Origin: DASZMJ01 sp035551935
GTDB taxonomy: Bacteria; Planctomycetota; Planctomycetia; Isosphaerales; Isosphaeraceae
DNA length: 20,921 bases
NCBI GenBank assembly: GCA_035551935.1
Contig: DASZMJ010000387.1
Span: forward strand, 1-20,921
Direction: 5' to 3'
Below, piece after piece: positions 16,473 through 20,921 of the stretch. The notes below the pieces were generated by a model, which was not told the DNA's origin, searched no databases, and worked only from the letters and a program-made list of their open reading frames with translations. Positions within the stretch are counted from its first letter, which is position 1, and each line of letters opens with the position of its first letter. A program made the translations under genes and the position numbers.

Positions 16473-16503
16473 CTCCCGTGGGGCAGGCGCAACACGCCCT
16501 AGG
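16473..16503. repeat. Single hybrid palindromic repeat unit between convergent genes
   Basis: The left part (CTCCCGTGGGGCAGG) matches the arm of the 9812-9898 element with one change. The right part (CGCAACACGCCCTA) matches the 5369-5435 family. It is thus a mosaic of the two families, as a solo unit. Its CCCTA edge provides the TAG stop (16499-16501) of fhcA on the minus strand, and it fills the gap between two convergent stops. Confidence 0.75.
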
Positions 16504-18121
16504 AATGTTCTGATTCGAATCTTTGGATGTTTCGAAATCTGACGGTCGAATGGGCGTCGTGCCAGGCGGCGATGTCGGCGAGGGCGCCGGGGTCGAAGTC
16601 GGGCGCGACGCGGAGGGTCGGGCCGTCGGGGGCGTGGCGGAGGTCGCCGTCGTCGACGACGACAACCCCGGATTTGATCACATAACGAGGCAAGGAGAAC
16701 ATGCGGCGGCGGTCGGCGTCGGGGGCGTAGACGGTGACGTCGCCGTCGGCGCCGGGGCCGAGGTGGCCCTTGGCGGCGAGGCCGAGCATCCGGGCCGGCG
16801 CGGCGCGGGTGACGACGGCGACGTCGGCCAGGGAATACTCCCGGCCCAGGTCGCCGAGGCCGGAGCGGGCGCGGGCGCGCTCGGGGAGGCGGTTCCACAT
16901 CTCATCGCGCAAGTTGCGGTCCATCAGGAGCGCGATGAGCTCGGGGTAGGCGAGGAACGACGCGCCGTTGGGGTGGTCGGTGCTGAGCGCGACCTGCCAG
17001 GGGTCCTCGACGCGGAGGAACCACTCCAGGCCGATCGCCCACTGGAGGGCGTGGACGAGGTTCGAATCCTTGTACTCGATCGGCACCACGCCGCAGCCGG
17101 TCTCGAGCTCGACGTCGTGCGCCAGCCACTTGCGGCCGCGGAGCGAGTGGAGGTACTGGCCGACGGGCGAGTCGGCCGTCATGCTCGTGGTCGGGCCGAA
17201 GAGGACCTGGCCGACGTCGAGCGACAGGTTTACATGCGCGTTCACATAATCGGCCAGGAGGGGGACCTGCGAGTCCATCGAGGCCGCGTCGGCGGGGTCG
17301 CCGCCGTAGCTGTGGAACTGGACGTGCGCCAGGTGGGCGCGGCGGCCGTCGAGGGAGCGCATCAGCTCCAGCGTCGTCGCCGCGTTGCCCGGCAGGCCGA
17401 GGCCGGGCCCGTGGACGTGGACCGGGTGCGGCAAGGCCAGCTCGTCGGCCGCGGTCGCGAGCCCGACGAGGACCTGCCGCGGGGTCACGCCGAAGCCGTC
17501 CACCTCGTCGTCGAGCCCGATCCGGCCCCCCTTCCCCTGCTTCCAGCGCTCGACGCCCCCCGGGTCGACGACCTTCACGCCGAAGCCGCCCGTCGCCCCC
17601 AGCAGCCACGCCACGAACGCCCGGAGCCGTTCCCGCTCGCCCCGCCGGACCTGCTCCATCACATAATGATGATTGCCCATCAGGACGAGGAACGCCTTAT
17701 CGATCGCCGGCGTGTCGCCCAGCTCGTGCCGCGCGTGCCGCGCGCCCGAGGGGGCGACGGCGGCGTCGACGGCCGTCGTGTAGCCGAGCCCGGCGTAGAG
17801 GTAGCCGGTCGCGAACGTGCTCGGCACGCTGCCCAGCGTCCCCGACCGGAGCCCGTCGCGTCGGGCCATCGTCGCCTCGCGACGCTCCTCGGGCCTCATC
17901 GCCCGCGCCGCGTTGACCTTCGGCCCGGCGATGTGGCAATGGACGTCCACCCCGCCCGGCATGACGACATATCCCCGCGCGTCGATCGTCCGGTCCGCCC
18001 TCGTCCCCTCCGCCGGCGCGGCGACGACGCGGCCGTCCTCGATCCAGACGTCGCCCACCGCGTCCTCGACCCCGTTGGCCGGGTCGACGACCCTCCCCCC
18101 GGCGATCCGGAGCAGGCTCAT
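16499..18121 (-). CDS. fhcA: Formyltransferase/hydrolase complex subunit A (FhcA; formylmethanofuran dehydrogenase subunit A homologue)
   Basis: This 540-residue amidohydrolase-fold enzyme hydrolyses formyl-methanofuran (or its bacterial analogue methylofuran) to formate in the H4MPT-linked C1 pathway. The metal-site residues are present: VDVHCH (H61, H63), the Lys183 expected to be carboxylated (FGVKVVDPGG), HVHGPGLGLPGN (H235, H237), AHVQFHSY (H266, H270) and LSTDHPNG. The length fits FwdA/FhcA (about 540-570), so the catalytic subunit looks intact. Its ATG at 18121 overlaps the stop of the Uma2 gene by 4 nt (ATGA), implying translational coupling. The TAG stop comes from the repeat at 16473-16503. 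FhcC and FhcD are not adjacent and must lie elsewhere if the complex is complete. Confidence 0.94.
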   Translation of the reverse strand: MSLLRIAGGRVVDPANGVEDAVGDVWIEDGRVVAAPAEGTRADRTIDARGYVVMPGGVDVHCHIAGPKVNAARAMRPEERREATMARRDGLRSGTLGSVPSTFATGYLYAGLGYTTAVDAAVAPSGARHARHELGDTPAIDKAFLVLMGNHHYVMEQVRRGERERLRAFVAWLLGATGGFGVKVVDPGGVERWKQGKGGRIGLDDEVDGFGVTPRQVLVGLATAADELALPHPVHVHGPGLGLPGNAATTLELMRSLDGRRAHLAHVQFHSYGGDPADAASMDSQVPLLADYVNAHVNLSLDVGQVLFGPTTSMTADSPVGQYLHSLRGRKWLAHDVELETGCGVVPIEYKDSNLVHALQWAIGLEWFLRVEDPWQVALSTDHPNGASFLAYPELIALLMDRNLRDEMWNRLPERARARSGLGDLGREYSLADVAVVTRAAPARMLGLAAKGHLGPGADGDVTVYAPDADRRRMFSLPRYVIKSGVVVVDDGDLRHAPDGPTLRVAPDFDPGALADIAAWHDAHSTVRFRNIQRFESEHS

Positions 18122-18711
18122 GGGTTCAGGGCCTCATCCAGGGGGATTGCCAGGCCGGGCAAGAGCGGGGTGGTATAGGTATCCTTCGGGGTCAAGGTCC
18201 GCTCGACGTAGCCCTCGGCCGTATGCGTCAGGACCGAGACGAGCTTCCTGCGGCGGTCGATGATGACGTATTCCCGGATGCCCAGGCGATGAGAGTCGGC
18301 TCGTTTCTCGACGTAGTCCCGCTTCCGGTCGCGCGCCGCCCGGCTGACGAACTCGAACATCAGGTCCGGCACCCGATCGTCCGTCATCGGCGCCGGGGGC
18401 GTCCGGACGAGGTAGACGCCGATGTCGCCGATGCGGTCCGTCCCCGCGGCCACGCGGACCCAGGCCTCGGAACGGACCATCTGGACGACTCGGGGATGGG
18501 TCAACTTGTAGGCTCCCAGGTGGTCGCGCCAGGGCTCGGAGACGTCGTCGTGCCTCGAGCTGTCCGGCGCCCTGACGACGAGTCTCCCTTGTCTGCGCTC
18601 ATATTTCCAGGGTTCGAGGAAATCGGCCTCGGCGTACTCGTCGGCCGTGACGGGACGGCCGTGGTCGTCCGGCCCGAGGACGAGGCGGCTTGTCGGCTCG
18701 TGCGTGGACAT
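18118..18711 (-). CDS. Uma2-family (DUF820) endonuclease-like protein inside the fhc operon
   Basis: This 197-residue protein matches the Uma2/DUF820 family, which has a PD-(D/E)xK nuclease fold. The pattern is visible: RIGDIGVYLVRTPP (D96), VPDLMFEFVSRAARDRKRDY (D116, E120) and a following Lys136 before GIREYVIIDRRRKLVSVL. These proteins are multi-copy in planctomycetes and cyanobacteria; their biological role is unsettled. The start at 18711 lies 2 nt after the fhcB stop, with GGAGG overlapping the end of fhcB. The stop overlaps the fhcA start as ATGA. It is thus locked into the operon, although no link with C1 metabolism is known. Codons 24 upstream in the same frame overlap fhcB and are not supported. 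Confidence 0.88.
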   Translation of the reverse strand: MSTHEPTSRLVLGPDDHGRPVTADEYAEADFLEPWKYERRQGRLVVRAPDSSRHDDVSEPWRDHLGAYKLTHPRVVQMVRSEAWVRVAAGTDRIGDIGVYLVRTPPAPMTDDRVPDLMFEFVSRAARDRKRDYVEKRADSHRLGIREYVIIDRRRKLVSVLTHTAEGYVERTLTPKDTYTTPLLPGLAIPLDEALNP

Positions 18712-18713
18712 CC

Positions 18714-19964
18714 TCAAGATCCTCCGATGGGGGGACCGAGCCGCACGGCGAGGGCGCGGAGCAGGGTGAGGTCGGTCGGCAAGGGGGTCGAGAGCGCGGG
18801 GCGGAGGGGGAGCCACGGGCCGTCGACTCGGGCGACGACGCCGGGGGCGTCGATGCCGGGGGTCGCCGAGCGGAGGGCGACGGTGGCGGCCGGGACGCGG
18901 GCGGTCGCGTCCGGGGCGATGAGGACGCTGGGCACGTGGCCGAGGCCGTCGATGAGGGTCGAGCCGGGGTCGTCGGCGACGATCAACGCGGCGTCGATGC
19001 CGGCCAGGCCCGTCCCCTCGGCGGCCAGGAAGCGCGGGACGCCCGTGCCGAAGTCGACGCCGAGCGGGAAGCCGGTCTGCCAGCTCAACACGGCCTCGGC
19101 CCCCGCGGCGTTGGCCGGCGCGCCGAGGTCCAGGAGCACGAACCGCCGGCCGTCGCCGTTCAGGTCGCGCACGAGCAGGGCCAGCGCCTCGGCCTCCGCC
19201 TGCGAAGTCGCGCCCGGCCCGACGAAGACCGCCCCGTAACGGGCCCCCAGAAGCGTCGCCGATACCTCTCGGAGCCGGTCGTCCTCGACAGCTTCCCCGC
19301 GGACGATGGATCGAAGGGTCCAGAGCCCGCGGAACCGATCCTCATGAGGGATGATCCGATGATGATCCGCGAGCGCGGCGGTCGCGTTCGGGCGGCCGTC
19401 GTCGAGGACGACGACCGTCCTCCCCGCGCGACCCTCGGGGGTGAACCGGCCGCGCGGGGCGACGGAGTAGCGCCCCCAGTGGCGGGGGTGGGTGGTCATC
19501 GGGTCGCATTGCCAGAAGACGACCACGTCGGCGCGGGCGCGGACCTCGCCGAGCGTGGCGGTGACGCGGCCGACGCGCTGGAAGGCGAGCACGGGGCCGG
19601 GGTCGTGGCCGAGGTCGAGCCGGGCGCCGAGCCGATCGGCCAGGGCGACGGCCATGCGCTGGGTGTCGACGCCGGTCCAGCCCAGGCCGAGCACCGCGGG
19701 CGACCTCGCCCCGTCGAGGATCGCCGCGGCCCGGTCGAGCGCCTCGTCGACGCCCGCGGCCTGGCCCTCGATCATCGCGGGGGCCAACTCGTCGCGGGCG
19801 TGGTCGGCGAGGAACCAGGCCGTGGCGGTCGCGCAGGCGTTCTCCGCCGCGACGATCCGCCCCCCCTCGACGACGAGGTTGATGTCGTCGCAGAGGCAGC
19901 CGCAGGCCAGGCAGGTCGCGTCCTCGACGCGGCTCGGGCCCGGCGTCCGGGTCGTCTCACCCAT
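18714..19964 (-). CDS. fhcB: Formyltransferase/hydrolase complex subunit B (FhcB; formylmethanofuran dehydrogenase subunit B homologue)
   Basis: This 416-residue protein is homologous to FwdB/FmdB of the molybdopterin oxidoreductase superfamily. An N-terminal cysteine cluster CLACGCLCDDI (C18, C21, C23, C25) plus C44 could hold an iron-sulfur cluster. In archaeal FwdB a Cys in a GWSxTSCEAQ-like stretch binds W or Mo; the corresponding stretch here, GLGWTGVDTQ, has no Cys. This fits the bacterial Fhc complex, in which formylmethanofuran is hydrolysed by FhcA and FhcB is not a redox enzyme. The partner FhcA is two genes downstream. The ATG at 19964 is preceded by GGGGAG at 5 nt; an upstream GTG at 20039 adds only compositionally odd residues. 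It heads the fhcB-uma2-fhcA unit. Confidence 0.9.
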   Translation of the reverse strand: MGETTRTPGPSRVEDATCLACGCLCDDINLVVEGGRIVAAENACATATAWFLADHARDELAPAMIEGQAAGVDEALDRAAAILDGARSPAVLGLGWTGVDTQRMAVALADRLGARLDLGHDPGPVLAFQRVGRVTATLGEVRARADVVVFWQCDPMTTHPRHWGRYSVAPRGRFTPEGRAGRTVVVLDDGRPNATAALADHHRIIPHEDRFRGLWTLRSIVRGEAVEDDRLREVSATLLGARYGAVFVGPGATSQAEAEALALLVRDLNGDGRRFVLLDLGAPANAAGAEAVLSWQTGFPLGVDFGTGVPRFLAAEGTGLAGIDAALIVADDPGSTLIDGLGHVPSVLIAPDATARVPAATVALRSATPGIDAPGVVARVDGPWLPLRPALSTPLPTDLTLLRALAVRLGPPIGGS

Positions 19965-20058
19965 CGCATCTCCCCGTTCCCGACAACGGCCGCCATCGTA
20001 CCCGCCGACGCCGCGACGCGGGGCCCGCGGGCCGACCAAGAAGTGGCCGCCCGCAGGG

Positions 20059-20072
20059 CCCCTTGTCAGGGG
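20059..20072 (-). terminator. Weak hairpin between the metallohydrolase-like gene and fhcB
   Basis: Read on the minus strand, CCCCT-GACA-AGGGG gives a 5-bp stem with a 4-nt loop, 30 nt after the stop at 20103. There is no T-tract. It is the only dyad of note in this 138-nt gap and could end transcription or do nothing. Confidence 0.25.
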
Positions 20073-20102
20073 AGATGGTGATCCGAGCCGCCGGGTGGAT
20101 CC

Positions 20103-20921
20103 TCAGTCGTCGGCCGATTCGTCGAGGATCTTGCGGTAGGCGTCGCGGGCGACGTCAAAGGCGGCGCGGGCGGCGGGGCGCTCGGCGGGGCGGATGTTCT
20201 TCTCCTTCTGCGACCAGCACTTCTCCACCCCGGCCAGGCACCACTCGGCCGACTTCTTCGAGGCCCGGACCGGCTTGTCGCCCACGACGACGAAGATCGG
20301 GTTGGTGTGCGACGACGGGTAGATCCGCAGCGCGACCCAGCTCGACCGCTCGATCGGCACGTCGAAGCGGACATCGCGGAAGGTCCCGTCGGCCTCGATC
20401 TCCTGCCTGGCGACGGCCAGGCCGTTGACGACGACCTCGACCGGGACCTTCCTCGTCGAGCCGATCCGCGCCCGCTCGAGGTCCCAGTACGGCTTCTCGC
20501 TCAGAGGCCGTCGCCGGATCGCGTCGAGCTCCGGCGTCGACTCGGGCTCGAGCCGCGCGGCGACGCGGGCCGTCACCTTCACCGTCCCCGGCGCATCGAG
20601 CTTCCGCTCGCTGCCGCGCTCGCCGACGGCCACGTCATCGACCTTGAAGTCGACGAGGTGGCTCTTGCCGTCGCCGACGTACGAGCGGCCGGCCTTGATG
20701 CCGTCGGCCCAGCGGTCGAAGTCGAGCGTGCCGCCGTCGAGCTTGACGTACGCCCGACCCAGGCCGACGCGCTCGCCGTAGATGCAGGGGAAGTCGGTCT
20801 CGCCGCTGATCCTGGTCCGATAGCCGCAGTTGAGCGTGTGGTACCAGATGTTGAGCTCCCAAGGGGCCGGCGTGTCGACCGTCGAGAGGAAGTCGACCGC
20901 GTCGTGGACCACGTCGACGAT
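20103..20921 (-). CDS. C-terminal part of a probable CehA/McbA-type metallohydrolase (partial, N-terminus outside window)
   Basis: The frame is open from the right edge to a TGA at 20103, giving 272 residues of the C-terminal part. The first part (ELNIWYHTLNCGYRTRISGE, then TDFPCIYGERVGLGRAYVKL) resembles the end of the PHP-like CehA/McbA metallohydrolase domain of planctomycete proteins. The WADGIKAGRSYVGDGKSHLVDFKV stretch fits the same family. Then come beta-strand-rich segments (VKVTARVAARLEPES, VPVEVVVNGLAVARQEIEAD) and a helical tail with Lys/Arg/Ala (KEKNIRPAERPAARAAFDVA). The metal-binding N-terminal part lies outside the window, so activity cannot be judged. The annotation rests on remembered family resemblance. 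The substrate is unknown. A 138-nt gap separates it from fhcB. Confidence 0.6.
   Translation of the reverse strand: MVDVVHDAVDFLSTVDTPAPWELNIWYHTLNCGYRTRISGETDFPCIYGERVGLGRAYVKLDGGTLDFDRWADGIKAGRSYVGDGKSHLVDFKVDDVAVGERGSERKLDAPGTVKVTARVAARLEPESTPELDAIRRRPLSEKPYWDLERARIGSTRKVPVEVVVNGLAVARQEIEADGTFRDVRFDVPIERSSWVALRIYPSSHTNPIFVVVGDKPVRASKKSAEWCLAGVEKCWSQKEKNIRPAERPAARAAFDVARDAYRKILDESADD

Overview
The window is GC-rich (about 70% by eye) bacterial DNA. It most likely comes from a planctomycete of the Isosphaeraceae/Gemmataceae type. Three things point there: methanofuran/H4MPT-type C1 genes (FhcB and FhcA) in a bacterial setting, a large secreted protein with an ERFEERALLS motif near its N-terminus that resembles the planctomycete LEPR-XLL motif, and a Uma2-family nuclease gene. 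This is inference from gene content; there is no rRNA gene here to confirm it.

Layout, left to right. Positions 1-1231 (minus): a four-helix membrane protein followed by a multidrug/Tet-type MFS transporter that runs off the left edge. 1409-2770 (plus): a membrane-anchored SGNH hydrolase-like protein. 2771-3139: a gene-free stretch with a palindromic repeat pair and a likely promoter. 3140-4573 (plus): an orphan NtrC-type sigma-54 response regulator, convergent with a DUF4190 membrane protein (4596-5189, minus). 5431-11248 (minus): a co-directional run of an HI0933/BaiN-type flavoprotein, the N-terminal and C-terminal halves of an MscK-type mechanosensitive channel as two ORFs, and a YugP-like zinc peptidase homologue with a damaged HEXXH motif. 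11364-11909 (plus): a low-affinity iron permease-like protein. 11941-12417 (minus): a VOC/PhnB-like protein. 12418-13575: a long non-coding stretch holding at least 13 same-direction copies of a short AACGAACC-type repeat. 13576-16467 (plus): a 963-residue beta-propeller/Calx-beta protein. 16499-19964 (minus): a tightly coupled fhcB-uma2-fhcA unit. 20103-20921 (minus): the C-terminal part of a protein resembling planctomycete CehA/McbA metallohydrolases, cut by the right edge.

The most unusual signals concern repeats and gene ends. An array of three GTGCTGA heptamers lies exactly at the break between the two MscK halves. By hand translation, removing one unit would fuse them in frame. A family of palindromic intergenic elements with a CGTAGGGC edge supplies the TAG stop codon of three separate minus-strand genes (5431, 9890, 16499). 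The Fhc unit looks functional as a formyl-transfer/hydrolysis complex rather than a redox enzyme, since the Cys expected to bind Mo/W in FwdB appears to be missing. It has a Uma2 nuclease gene sandwiched inside it with a 2-nt gap on one side and an ATGA overlap on the other. No tRNA, rRNA, CRISPR array or transposase was recognised.
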